Part shown: positions 1 to 7,792 of the stretch, one piece after another
Numbering within the stretch: the first letter of the stretch is position 1
How the letters are laid out: each line of letters begins with the position of its first letter
NCBI RefSeq assembly: GCF_030268885.1
Contig: NZ_BSSA01000019.1
Coordinates: 1-64,000, forward strand
Reading direction: 5' to 3'
From: Kitasatospora phosalacinea
GTDB taxonomy: Bacteria; Actinomycetota; Actinomycetes; Streptomycetales; Streptomycetaceae
DNA length: 64,000 nucleotides
Notes under the pieces: model-generated
The model's input: the letters and a program-made list of their open reading frames with translations, nothing else
Database searches by the model: none
What the model was told of the DNA's origin: nothing
Position numbers and translations under genes: made by a program

Positions 1-597
1 CGGCCAGCCGTCGTGGTAGTTGGTGTAGTAGGGGACGGCCTGGCCCTTGGCCTTGACGGCCTTCAGGTCGGCGAGGAACTCCTCGGGGGTCTTCGGCCAG
101 GCCGTCACCCCCGCGTCCGCCCACACCCTCTTGTTGTAGACGAAGCCGGTCACGGTGCCGAAGTTCGCGATGCCGTAGACCTTCCCGCCGACGGTGCCGT
201 AGTCGGTCCACTGGTAGGTCTTCGACAGCTCGTCCGCACTGCCCAGCGAGGAGAAGAAGGTGGGCAGCTGGGCGATGGACAGGTCGGAGGGGATCGGCAG
301 CACGTCACCGTAGTTCTCGGTGTTCATGCGGATCTTGACTTCGCCCTCGTAGTCCTTCATGGCCTCGAACTTCACCTTGACGTTCGGGTAGACCTTGTTG
401 AACTCCGCGGCGTACTTGTCGAGCGTGCCGTCGCCCACCTGGTCGGTGCGGTTGGTCAGCACGGTGATCGAGCCCGTGACCTTCGCCGGGTCGGAGTTCA
501 CCGACGGCGCAGCGGACACCCCGCCACCACCACTGCTGCTACAGGCAGTGAGCACCACCATGGAAGCGGCCCCGACGGCCAGCCATCCTCTGCGCAT
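1..597 (-). CDS. Sugar ABC transporter substrate-binding lipoprotein (5' part, runs off the window)
   Basis: The visible 199 codons form the N-terminal part of a family 1 extracellular solute-binding protein. The start at 597 gives a short basic N-terminus, a hydrophobic stretch and the lipobox LTAC, followed by a Ser/Gly-rich linker, so the mature protein should be lipid-anchored outside the membrane. An in-frame ATG at 606 exists, but the AAGGA ribosome site is well spaced only for 597. Later sequence (SITVLTNRTDQVGDGTL, then the ITVxFE-like strand and a WP-containing hinge segment) is typical of carbohydrate-binding proteins. The permeases would lie outside the window. A palindromic LacI-type operator lies about 210 bases upstream. 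The sugar bound cannot be read from this part. Confidence 0.85.
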   Translation of the reverse strand, partial: MRRGWLAVGAASMVVLTACSSSGGGGVSAAPSVNSDPAKVTGSITVLTNRTDQVGDGTLDKYAAEFNKVYPNVKVKFEAMKDYEGEVKIRMNTENYGDVLPIPSDLSIAQLPTFFSSLGSADELSKTYQWTDYGTVGGKVYGIANFGTVTGFVYNKRVWADAGVTAWPKTPEEFLADLKAVKAKGQAVPYYTNYHDGWP

Positions 598-808
598 CTC
601 GCTCATCCTTCACGCTGTTCCTCATCGACCCCGGACCACCCCCGGGGCTGTTGGACGCTTAACGTAGACGTCACATCGCAGCCCTGTCCATAGACCGGTC
701 AACACTGAAATACAGCGGATCTACGGCGACAAAGCACCGATCAACTAAAACTTTACTTAACTAGATGACGGATGAGTCTCGTTACCGGACCGCGATCGCG
801 AACCACTG

Positions 809-820
809 GACAACGTTGTC
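809..820. promoter_or_regulatory. LacI-type palindromic operator in the 598-932 intergenic region
   Basis: GACAACGTTGTC is a perfect 12-base palindrome centred on CG, the usual form of operators bound by LacI-family repressors. It lies in the 335-base gap between htpG and the binding-protein gene. This gap is unusually AT-rich for the window near 700-770 and holds no credible gene. I infer that it controls the leftward sugar-transport gene at 597; no LacI gene is visible next to it. Confidence 0.5.
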
Positions 821-881
821 AAAGCGGGTCAGAATTCACCGCAGCACAGTCACGTTGAGTCACCGCGCCCGGGCGTGCAGA

Positions 882-923
882 GGCCGCGGCCACGCCCCGG
901 GAGCGAGGGGCGGGGCCGCGGCC
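882..923 (-). terminator. Terminator hairpin after htpG
   Basis: Arms GGCCGCGGCC (882-891 and 914-923) pair perfectly, and an inner GCCCC/GGGGC pair extends the stem. It begins ten bases beyond the htpG stop codon. Confidence 0.6.
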
Positions 924-932
924 GGAGTGGCG

Positions 933-2777
933 TCAGACCGTCCGGGCCAGCCGGTCGGCCAGCAGCTTGGCGAAGCGGGCCGGGTCGGCGAGGTCGCCGC
1001 CCTCGGCCAACAGGGCGGTGCCGTAGAGGAGTTCGGCGGTCTCGGTGAGGGCCGGGTCGTCGGCGCGCTCCTCGTGGGCGGTGCGCAGGGCGCCGACCAG
1101 CGGGTGCTCGGGGTTGAGCTCCAGGATCCGCCGGGCGGGCGGGACGTCCTGGCCCATCGCCCGGTACATCTTCTCCAGGGTCGGGGTGAGGCCGTCGGCG
1201 TCGCTGACCAGGCAGGCGGGCGAGTTGGTGAGGCGGCTGGTCAGGCGGACGTCCTTGACCTCGGCGAGCGTCTCCTTGAGCCAGCCCAGCAGCGGCGCGT
1301 ACGAGCCGGTGCGCTCCTCGGAGACCTCCTCGGCGGGCAGGTCGACGGCGCCGCGGGCCACCGAGCTGAACTCCTTGCCCTCGTACGCGGGGACGCCCTC
1401 GACCCAGATCTCGTCCACCGGGTCGGTGAGCAGCAGGACCTCGTAGCCCTGGGCCCGGAACGCCTCCAGGTGCGGGGAGTTCTCGACCTGGGCGCGGCTC
1501 TCGCCGGTCATGTAGTAGATCTTGTCCTGGCCCTCCTTCATCCGGGCCAGGTAGTCGGCCAGCGAGGTCGGCTCCTCGCCCGCGGTGCTGGCGAAGGAGG
1601 CGACGTCGAGGATGGCCTTGCGGTCCTCGGCCGGGTCGAGCAGGCCCTCCTTGACGGCGGGGCCGAACTCGCGCCAGAAGGTGCGGTACTTCTCCGCGTC
1701 GCCGGTCATCATCTCCTTGATCGTGGCCATCACCTTCTTGGCGAGGCGGCGGCGGATCAGCTGGATGTGCCGGTCCTGCTGGAGGATCTCGCGGGAGATG
1801 TTCAGCGACAGGTCGGCGGCGTCGACCACGCCCTTGACGAAGCGCAGGTGGTCGGGGAGCAGCTCGCGGCTGTCCTCCAGGATGAACACCCGCTTCACGT
1901 ACAGCTGGACGCCGTGCCGGCCGTCGCGCTGGAACAGGTCGTGCGGGCGGCGGGCCGGGATGAACAGCAGCGCCTCGTACTCGAAGGTGCCCTCGGCCCG
2001 CAGGCTGATGGTCTCCAGCGGGTCGGTCCAGTCGTGCGAGACGTGCCGGTAGAACTCGTGGTACTCCTCCTCGGCGACCTCGGCGCGCGGGCGGGCCCAC
2101 AGCGCCTTCATCGAGTTGAGGGTCTGCTCCTCGGCGCCCGCCGCCGCGGTGGCGCGGATCGGGAAGGCGATGAAGTCGGAGTAGCGCTTGACGATCCGCC
2201 GGACGGTCGCCAGGTCGGTGTAGTCGTGCAGGCCGTCCTCGCCGTCCTCGGGGCGCAGGTGGACGGTGACCGAGGTGCCCTCGGGCGCGTCCGCGACCTC
2301 CTCGACGGTGTAGGTGCCCTCGCCGGCCGACTCCCAGCGGGTGCCGGTGGGCTCGCCGGCCTTGCGGGTCAGCAGGGTGACCCGGTCCGCGACCATGAAG
2401 GTGGAGTAGAAGCCGACGCCGAACTGGCCGATCAGCTCGGCGGGTTCCTTGCTCTCGCGCAGGCGGCGCAGCGTCTCGGCGGTGCCGGAGCGGGCGATGG
2501 TGCCGATCAGGCCGACGACCTCGTCACGGCTCATGCCGATGCCGTTGTCGCGGACGGTCAGGGTGCGGGCGTCCGGGTCGACGGCGAGGGCGATGTGCAG
2601 GTCGTCGGCGCGCAGCCGCTCGTCGGTCAGTCCGGCCAGGCGCCGCTTGTCCAGGGCGTCCGACGCGTTGGAGATCAGCTCGCGCAGGAAGACGTCCTTG
2701 TTCGAGTAGATCGAGTGGACCATCAGCTGCAGCAACTGCCGCGCCTCGGCCTGGAACTCCAGCGTCTCGGTGGTCAT
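933..2777 (-). CDS. htpG: Molecular chaperone HtpG (bacterial Hsp90)
   Basis: Codes for 614 residues, the usual length for HtpG. It is an ATP-dependent cytosolic chaperone of the GHKL ATPase fold. The N-terminal ATPase domain shows the catalytic E33 and N37 in FLRELISNASDAL, the DNGIGM motif (D78-M83) and the GQFGVGFYS lid motif near residue 120. The middle domain and C-terminal dimerisation domain follow without a break. The start at 2777 matches the conserved N-terminus (ETLEFQAEARQLLQLM) and has GAGAAGGG upstream; the reading frame stays open further upstream, but that sequence is not HtpG-like. It is a single-gene unit, divergent from the membrane protein at 2992, and ends at a strong hairpin. 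Confidence 0.97.
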   Translation of the reverse strand: MTTETLEFQAEARQLLQLMVHSIYSNKDVFLRELISNASDALDKRRLAGLTDERLRADDLHIALAVDPDARTLTVRDNGIGMSRDEVVGLIGTIARSGTAETLRRLRESKEPAELIGQFGVGFYSTFMVADRVTLLTRKAGEPTGTRWESAGEGTYTVEEVADAPEGTSVTVHLRPEDGEDGLHDYTDLATVRRIVKRYSDFIAFPIRATAAAGAEEQTLNSMKALWARPRAEVAEEEYHEFYRHVSHDWTDPLETISLRAEGTFEYEALLFIPARRPHDLFQRDGRHGVQLYVKRVFILEDSRELLPDHLRFVKGVVDAADLSLNISREILQQDRHIQLIRRRLAKKVMATIKEMMTGDAEKYRTFWREFGPAVKEGLLDPAEDRKAILDVASFASTAGEEPTSLADYLARMKEGQDKIYYMTGESRAQVENSPHLEAFRAQGYEVLLLTDPVDEIWVEGVPAYEGKEFSSVARGAVDLPAEEVSEERTGSYAPLLGWLKETLAEVKDVRLTSRLTNSPACLVSDADGLTPTLEKMYRAMGQDVPPARRILELNPEHPLVGALRTAHEERADDPALTETAELLYGTALLAEGGDLADPARFAKLLADRLARTV

Positions 2778-2882
2778 GGGGCCCTTCTCGCTCAGTTTCG
2801 CTCGGGTGACGGTACGGGTTCGGGAGCACGCGCTCCGTGGCAATGTGACACACCGGCGGCGGCCCGGACAAACCCCGTGGAC

Positions 2883-2952
2883 GGTGGGTCCAGGCCCACC
2901 CGGTCGTACGGGCAGGCCCATGTCGGGGCGGCCGCGCGCTCCGTAGCGTCGA
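2883..2952 (+). promoter_or_regulatory. 70-bp upstream element, copy 1 (partner at 63074-63143)
   Basis: This stretch aligns without gaps to 63074-63143 with 63 of 70 bases identical. Both copies hold an inverted repeat (GGTGGG ... CCCACC), a CCGTACGG-like palindromic core within CGTACGGGCAGGCCCATG, and a TAG(C/G)GT hexamer that could be a -10 box 45-60 bases before a GTG start. It therefore looks like a promoter with one or two operators shared by this gene and the sensor kinase at 63197. Confidence 0.65.
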
Positions 2953-2991
2953 AGGCACCACGACACCGCGAGACCCGGGGAGCCCGAGACC

Positions 2992-3453
2992 GTGAACGCC
3001 ACCGACGCCAACGCCGCCACCGCCGCCACCGCCGCCACCGCCGACGACACCTTCACCGACCGCCGCGCCGGGGAGGCGCTCGACACCGTCCGGACCTGCA
3101 TCACGCTGTTCGGGGCGGTCGGCGGGATCGTCCTGGCCACCGTCGCCGTGACGGCCGCCACCGGGCACCCGACCACCGCGTTCATGTGGGTGCGCGGCGC
3201 GGTCCTGTTCCTGGCGACCTTCCTGCTGCACCGCTACCTCGGGCGCGTCCGGGCGGGCGACGCCAAGGCGTTCGACCGGCTGCGCACCCTCTCGGCCGTC
3301 GCCCCGGTCGCCGTGGTCGGCGTCGACCTCGTCCCCGGGCTGTGCCCGGCCTGGTACGCCGTCCTGCAGGGCCTGTCCGCGCTCGCGCTGGTCGGGGTCG
3401 CCGTCCTCACCCGCGGGGCCGCGCTGCGGGCCGCCTTCCCCGCCGCGCGGTGA
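2992..3453 (+). CDS. Small four-helix membrane protein of unknown function
   Basis: Codes for 153 residues from a GTG start. The first 25 residues are Ala/Thr-rich and look disordered (repeats of ATA). About four hydrophobic helices follow: CITLFGAVGGIVLATVAVTA, the FMWVRGAVLFLATFLL region, the VAPVAVVGVDLV region, and a last one near residues 125-145. The predicted place is the cytoplasmic membrane. I do not recognise the family. Its upstream region is nearly identical to that of the sensor kinase at 63197, so the two are probably controlled together. It faces rnhA across a hairpin terminator. Confidence 0.75.
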   Translation: MNATDANAATAATAATADDTFTDRRAGEALDTVRTCITLFGAVGGIVLATVAVTAATGHPTTAFMWVRGAVLFLATFLLHRYLGRVRAGDAKAFDRLRTLSAVAPVAVVGVDLVPGLCPAWYAVLQGLSALALVGVAVLTRGAALRAAFPAAR

Positions 3454-3484
3454 CGGCCGCCGGAGCCGGGGCCCGGCGGCCGTC
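3452..3484. terminator. Bidirectional terminator hairpin
   Basis: GACGGCCGCCG (3452-3462) pairs perfectly with CGGCGGCCGTC (3474-3484) around an 11-base loop, between two convergent genes. Confidence 0.65.
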
Positions 3485-3494
3485 GGGCGTGCCG

Positions 3495-4214
3495 TCAGAC
3501 GTGGGCGGGCGCGCAGCCGGGGTGGCCCCAGCCGCTGCCCACCTTGGTGATCGTCTCGCCCTTGCCGTAGGAGCGCCCGCACGGGCACCGGCCGGGGAAC
3601 TTCGCGGCCAGCGTCCGGCCGCCGCCCGTCGCACCGCGCTTCGCCGCCCCACCGCCGGCGCCGGACGCGGCGGAGGACGCGGAGGACGGGGAGGAGCGGC
3701 GGGCGCGCGGGGCGGGGGCGGTGACCGGGTCGGGCACCGGCAGGTCGGCGGCGGTGCCCGCGGCGGACTGCTGGGTGCGGGCCGCGTCGCTGGCGGCCTT
3801 GTCGGCGATGGCGTTCAGCCGGTCGCCGTCCACCTGGTGGGCGGGCACGTAGACGAACTCGACGTCGCGGCCGGTCAGCAGCGCGTCGATCCGCTGGATC
3901 AGCTCCTGGTTGGCGACGGGCTTGCCCGCCGCGGTCCTCCAGCCGTTGCGCTTCCAGCCGTGCAGCCACTTGGTGACCGCGTCCCGGGTGTAGGTGCTGT
4001 CCAGGCGCACCTCCAGCGGGGCCGCCGGGTCGGTGGCCTCCAGCAGGCGCTGCAGGGCCGTCAGCTCCCCGACGTTGTTGGTGTTGCGCCCCAGTGCGCC
4101 GGACTCCCAGCGCTGCGGCGCGCCGTTCCCGTCCGCGACCACGTAGGCCCACCCGGCGGGCCCCGGGTTGCCCTTGGCCGCTCCGTCGCAGGCGGCGATG
4201 ACTCGTTCAACCAT
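3495..4214 (-). CDS. rnhA: Ribonuclease HI with a Cys-containing C-terminal extension
   Basis: Codes for 239 residues. RNase HI cuts the RNA strand of RNA-DNA hybrids in the cytosol. The catalytic residues are visible: D10 in ACDGAAKGNPGPAGWA, E50 in NNVGELTAL, D72 in RLDSTYT, H126 in VPAHQVDGD and D138 in ADKAA. After the catalytic domain (about 1-145) come an Ala/Pro/Ser linker and a C-terminal block with CPCGRSYGKGETITKVG and a final Cys, a short motif often seen on actinomycete RNase H proteins. The start at 4214 is chosen because the conserved N-terminus begins there; the ribosome site is weak, and a GTG nine codons upstream remains possible. Confidence 0.93.
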   Translation of the reverse strand: MVERVIAACDGAAKGNPGPAGWAYVVADGNGAPQRWESGALGRNTNNVGELTALQRLLEATDPAAPLEVRLDSTYTRDAVTKWLHGWKRNGWRTAAGKPVANQELIQRIDALLTGRDVEFVYVPAHQVDGDRLNAIADKAASDAARTQQSAAGTAADLPVPDPVTAPAPRARRSSPSSASSAASGAGGGAAKRGATGGGRTLAAKFPGRCPCGRSYGKGETITKVGSGWGHPGCAPAHV

Positions 4215-4240
4215 CCCTCGATCATGCCAGCCCGCGCCCA

Positions 4241-4295
4241 CGGCACCGTCCCGCCCGCCCTTCCTCCGCGGGAGGGGACGGGTGGGGCGGTGCCG
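4241..4295 (-). terminator. Hairpin downstream of the MFS gene
   Basis: CGGCACCG (4241-4248) pairs with CGGTGCCG (4288-4295), with more GC-rich pairing inside. It sits just past the stop codon of the leftward MFS gene. Confidence 0.4.
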
Positions 4296-4299
4296 CCGG

Positions 4300-5724
4300 T
4301 CAGGAGGCGCGGCGGCGGAGGAAGCCGGTGCTCAGGACGCCGACCAGCACCAGGGCCGCGTTCACCAGCACGGCGAGCGTGACGCCGTCCAGGACCGCCG
4401 CGGCGGACGGGTGGGCGCCCGCCCGGGCCGCGACGACCGCGCTCATCACCGGGGTGCCCACGGTGATGCCGATCTGCTGGGTCATCGTCGCCAGGCCGGT
4501 GGCCAGGCCCTGCTCGCGGTCGGGCAGGCCGGAGGTGGCGGTGACCATGAAGCCGACGATCACGTACATGTTGCCGACGCCGCCGACGAAGGTCGCCGCG
4601 AGCAGCAGCCACAGCGAGGAGTGGCCCGGGCCCAGCAGCAGCAGCGCGGCCGTGGCGGCGGCCTGCACCAGGCCGCCGGTCACCAGGGCGGTGCGGGTGC
4701 CGGTGGCGGCGATCAGACGGGCCGCGGTGGCGCCGCCCAGGACGGTGCCCAGGCCCAGGACCCCGAAGGACAGGCCCGCGGCCAGCGCGGAGAAGCCCAG
4801 CACCTCCTGCAGGTAGAGGGTCAGCAGGAACACCAGCGAGGTCTCGGTCAGGAAGGCGATCAACCCGGCCGCGTTGCCCCACACCACGCTGCGCCGCCGC
4901 AGGACCGCCACCGGCACCAGCGGCGCCGCGGCCCGCCGCTCCACCGCCAGGAACACCAGCAGCAGGGCGGCGCCCAGCGCGAGCCCGCCCAGCGCGAGCG
5001 CGTCGCCCCAGCCCGCCGCACCGGCCCGGGTCAGGCCGTACACCAGGGACAGCAGGCCCAGCGTGACGGAGAGCGCGCCCGGCACGTCCAGCTCCGGGCG
5101 GGCCTCCGGACGGCTCTCCCGGATCACGCCCGGGGCGACCAGCAGCACCGCGAGCGCCACCGGCACGTTCACGAAGAACGCCCAGCGCCAGGACAGCAGG
5201 TCGGTGAGCACCCCGCCGAGCACCGCGCCGGTGGTGAACCCGGCCGACATCAGCGCCCCGTTCAGGCCCAGCGCCCGGTCGCGCAGCGGGCCCTCCGGGA
5301 ACGAGGTGGTCAGCAGCGACAGGCCCGCCGGGGTGACCGCCGCCGTGGCCAGGCCCTGCGCCACCCGGGCCGCGACCAGCACCGCCGGTCCGGTCGCCAG
5401 ACCGCCCACCAGCGAGGACGCCCCGAGCACCGCCAGGCCCAGCAGGAACAGCCGGCGCCGCCCGAACAGGTCGGCGACCCGCCCGAACAGCAGGGTAAAC
5501 CCGGCCGCGGCCAGCGCGAACGCCGTCCCGATCCACTGCAGTTCGCCCAGCGGGAGGCCCAGGCCCCGGCCGATCGCCGGGAGGGCCACGTTCAGGATCG
5601 AGAAGTCCACCGCCAGCATGAACTGGGCGACCAGCAGGACCAGCAGGACGACGCGCTGACGCTTCGTCAGTCCTGATGCCGAGTACGGGCGTTGAAGCTC
5701 CCCGGGTACCGTTTCCGTCGTCAT
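4300..5724 (-). CDS. MFS drug-efflux transporter (DHA2/EmrB-type)
   Basis: Codes for 474 residues with about 14 hydrophobic helices, the layout of the 14-TM drug:H+ antiporter-2 group. Visible signatures are LDFSILNVALP-like helix 1 (AVDFSILNVALPAIG), the loop 2-3 motif GRVADLFGRRRLFL and the motif C-like segment in the fifth helix (GFTTGAVLGGVLTD). The start at 5724 has GAGGGAGG upstream. It is divergent from the XRE-type regulator at 5882 across a 157-base gap, the common pairing of an exporter with its local regulator. The substrate is unknown. Confidence 0.9.
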   Translation of the reverse strand: MTTETVPGELQRPYSASGLTKRQRVVLLVLLVAQFMLAVDFSILNVALPAIGRGLGLPLGELQWIGTAFALAAAGFTLLFGRVADLFGRRRLFLLGLAVLGASSLVGGLATGPAVLVAARVAQGLATAAVTPAGLSLLTTSFPEGPLRDRALGLNGALMSAGFTTGAVLGGVLTDLLSWRWAFFVNVPVALAVLLVAPGVIRESRPEARPELDVPGALSVTLGLLSLVYGLTRAGAAGWGDALALGGLALGAALLLVFLAVERRAAAPLVPVAVLRRRSVVWGNAAGLIAFLTETSLVFLLTLYLQEVLGFSALAAGLSFGVLGLGTVLGGATAARLIAATGTRTALVTGGLVQAAATAALLLLGPGHSSLWLLLAATFVGGVGNMYVIVGFMVTATSGLPDREQGLATGLATMTQQIGITVGTPVMSAVVAARAGAHPSAAAVLDGVTLAVLVNAALVLVGVLSTGFLRRRAS

Positions 5725-5881
5725 GGCGGGCCTCCCTCTCGATGCTGCTGCGCGGTTGCGCGGTGACGAGGAGGAGACTGCACCGGCCCGGGAGACCCAC
5801 CCAGACCCCTGCGGAAGGTAGCACCGGCAGGGACACCCTGCACCGGCCGCGCAGGCGCCCCGCACCGGCACACTGGACGGC

Positions 5882-6802
5882 ATGGAGACCTCGACCGACC
5901 TCGGCGCGTTCCTGCGCAACCGCCGCGCCCGGCTGCGCCCCGAGGACGCCGGGCTGACCCCGTACCCCGGCCGCCGACGGGTGCCCGGGCTGCGCCGCGA
6001 GGAGCTCGCCCTGCTCGCCGGGGTCAGCGTCACCTACTACACCCGGCTCGAACAGGGCCACAGCGCCAACGCCTCCGACGGTGTCCTGGACGCGCTCGCC
6101 CGCGCCCTGCGCCTCTCCCCCGACGAGCGCGCCCACCTCTACGACCTGGCCCGGCCCTCCCGCGTCCGGCGTGCGCCGCAGCTCCGGCCCGCGAAGGTCC
6201 GGCCCGCCACCAAGCACCTGATCGACGCGATGCCGCTGGTGCCCGCCGTCGTCCTGGACCGCGGCAACGACGTCCTCGCCTGGAACGCCCTCGGCCACGC
6301 CCTGCTCGCCGGGCACCTCGACCCGACCTCCCCCGACCGGCCCGCCGACCGCCCCAACCTGACCCGGCTGCTCTTCCTCGACCCGCACACCCGCGAACTC
6401 CACACCCGCTGGGACGAGGACGCCCGCACCGCCGTCGCCGCCCTCCGGCTCGCCGTCGGCCGCCACCCCGAGGACCACCGCCTGGCCCGGCTCGTCGGCG
6501 AACTCGCCATCCAGAGCACCGAGTTCGCCGCCCTCTGGGCCCGCCACCCGGTCCGTGACTGCACCGTCGGGACCAAGTCCTTCCACCACCCCCTGGTCGG
6601 CCCGCTGGAGCTCGACTTCGAGAGCCTCCCCCTCTCCGACGGCACCACCCACCGCCTCCTCCTCCACACCCCCGCCCCCGCCACCCCGTCCGCCGCCGCC
6701 CTCGCCCTGCTGGCCACCACCCTCACCGCGCCGACGGGGGAACCCGGACGGGCACGGGCAGCGGGGACGGCGGCAGGGCGCGGGGACGGCGACGGCGGCT
6801 GA
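5882..6802 (+). CDS. XRE-type HTH regulator with a MmyB-like ligand-binding domain
   Basis: Codes for 306 residues. The N-terminal HTH (about 8-80) contains LGAFLRNRRARL, GLRREELALLAGVSVTYYTRLEQG and a SPDERAHLYDLA helix, the pattern of the large Streptomyces family whose C-terminal half (about 100-270) is a MmyB-like, PAS-related sensor domain. NDVLAWNALGHALL and LHTRWDEDARTAVAALR are typical of that domain. It is divergent from the MFS exporter, so control of that gene and of itself is the obvious inference. The last 30 residues are low-complexity Ala/Gly/Arg. Confidence 0.88.
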   Translation: METSTDLGAFLRNRRARLRPEDAGLTPYPGRRRVPGLRREELALLAGVSVTYYTRLEQGHSANASDGVLDALARALRLSPDERAHLYDLARPSRVRRAPQLRPAKVRPATKHLIDAMPLVPAVVLDRGNDVLAWNALGHALLAGHLDPTSPDRPADRPNLTRLLFLDPHTRELHTRWDEDARTAVAALRLAVGRHPEDHRLARLVGELAIQSTEFAALWARHPVRDCTVGTKSFHHPLVGPLELDFESLPLSDGTTHRLLLHTPAPATPSAAALALLATTLTAPTGEPGRARAAGTAAGRGDGDGG

Positions 6803-6848
6803 GGGCGGGCCGGAGAGCGGGGCGCCGCACGTGGAACCGCCCCCGGCG

Positions 6849-6874
6849 TCCCGCCCCGGGGAGCCGGGGCGGGA
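6849..6874. terminator. Bidirectional terminator hairpin
   Basis: TCCCGCCCCGG (6849-6859) pairs perfectly with CCGGGGCGGGA (6864-6874) around a GGAG loop, between convergent genes ending at 6802 and 6905. Confidence 0.75.
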
Positions 6875-6904
6875 GGTCGGGGGCGGGGGTGCGTGCGGGG
6901 TGGG

Positions 6905-7312
6905 TCAGCCGATCCAGCCGTGGCTCTTGGCGAGTTGGAGCATGGCGGCGCGGACCTGGAGGATCTGGGTGCCGGTCAGGGACGGGGCGGCTTCCAGGAG
7001 GGCCTCGGTGACGTCGTCGAGGTAGTCGTCGGAGGCGAGCTGCTCGTCGTCGTCGACCGGGCGGGCGATGCGTTCGGCGAGGGGGGCGGCGGGGGCCTTG
7101 GGGTCGGCGCCGGGGGCGAGTTGGACGGAGGAGGCCTTGGGGCCGCGGTCGCCCTCCTCGATGTCGAAGACCACGGCGAGGCCGGTGCGGATGTAGGACT
7201 CGGGGATCAGCAGGTCGTTGACGTGCAGGAAGACGTCCTCCCCGCCCTGGTCCGGGGCGATGAACCCGTAGCCCCGAGAACCGTCGAACCGCACCACGCG
7301 ACCGGCAACCAT
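6905..7312 (-). CDS. Cold-shock-domain protein with a helical C-terminal tail
   Basis: Codes for 135 residues. Residues 1-65 form a cold-shock OB fold with both RNP motifs (GSRGYGFIA and DVFLHVNDL), so it should bind single-stranded RNA or DNA. It is longer than CspA proteins (about 67 residues): an acidic linker (PVDDDEQLASDDYLDD) leads to a helical tail (EALLEAAPSLTGTQILQVRAAMLQLAKSHGW). This long form is common in Streptomyces; the role of the tail is not known to me. The start at 7312 is the first Met before the fold. It faces away from the terpene promoter at 7466. Confidence 0.88.
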   Translation of the reverse strand: MVAGRVVRFDGSRGYGFIAPDQGGEDVFLHVNDLLIPESYIRTGLAVVFDIEEGDRGPKASSVQLAPGADPKAPAAPLAERIARPVDDDEQLASDDYLDDVTEALLEAAPSLTGTQILQVRAAMLQLAKSHGWIG

Positions 7313-7465
7313 GCCAACCCCCAGACACCTTCCGGGCCCCTTGCCCGCAACCTGGGCCCGAGGATAGTCCGGCCGCGGCGGCGTGGCGAACCCGGCCGTT
7401 CGGGGAGCGGTGGGCCGGGTGTCACCCGGCGGTCGCCGGGGCGGGGCGGCGGGGCCGCGGGCGGG

Positions 7466-7538
7466 CGTTCCGCACCGCGGAACGGTCGGTGTACAACGGC
7501 GAATCGGCCCTCGTAGCATCCCGGTCAACGGAACGCTC
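7466..7538 (+). promoter_or_regulatory. Terpene-locus promoter with inverted-repeat operator (paired with 24260-24332)
   Basis: A perfect inverted repeat GTTCCGC-N3-GCGGAAC (7467-7483) is followed by a TGTACA -35 (7490-7495), an 18-base spacer and a TAGCAT -10 (7514-7519). A further ACGGAACG half-site lies near the start point. The whole 73-base block aligns without gaps to the ispH-operon promoter on the other strand at 24332-24260, 58 bases being identical, with the operator arms, both hexamers and the downstream CAACGGAACGCTC conserved. The repeat abuts the -35 box, a position that suits an activator or a repressor. Confidence 0.75.
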
Positions 7539-7559
7539 TCCGAGGGGAAGACCCGCATC

Positions 7560-7640
7560 ATGAAGCCCTGTGCCCGGACGGTGAAGGCCCTGCGCGCTGT
7601 CGCGTGCCGCCGCTGTCCGCGCCGCCGCTGTCCGCGCTGA
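7560..7640 (+). CDS. Possible 26-residue Cys/Arg leader peptide
   Basis: A short ORF begins about 34 bases after the predicted transcription start and has a strong ribosome site (GAGGGGAAG, nine bases before ATG). The peptide ends CRRCPRRRCPR, and this tail is made by a tandem 15-base repeat (7606-7620 and 7621-7635). Its ATG sits where the ispH start codon sits in the related promoter. It is followed by a C-rich, A-free tract and then the terpene synthase gene. It may be a regulatory leader (translation controlling read-through) or a chance ORF. Confidence 0.45.
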   Translation: MKPCARTVKALRAVACRRCPRRRCPR

Positions 7641-7656
7641 CCACGCGCGCCGGACG

Positions 7657-7711
7657 TCTCCCGCTTCGCCCTCCCCGTCCCGCCCTCCCCCGTCGCCGTC
7701 CCCCTTTCTCC
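7657..7711 (+). promoter_or_regulatory. C-rich, G-poor leader segment (rut-like)
   Basis: In these 55 bases of the predicted transcript there are 35 C, 13 T, 7 G and no A, whereas the surrounding DNA has C and G nearly equal. Such a C-over-G bubble with little structure is what Rho uses for loading. It lies between the leader ORF stop and the terpene synthase start, so Rho-dependent attenuation coupled to leader translation is a possible model. This is inferred from composition alone. Confidence 0.35.
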
Positions 7712-7792
7712 GGTGCCGCCGGTCGCCCGTCGTGACCGTGCTGCCCTCGTCGCCGTTCCCGCGACTCACCCCTGCCCGAGGATTGGATTCGC

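Noticed and set aside
765..4382. A 1205-codon plus-strand open frame
   Set aside because: It runs antisense to htpG and rnhA, gives repetitive Gly/Arg/Ala sequence and matches no family; it is open only because GC-rich DNA has few stops.
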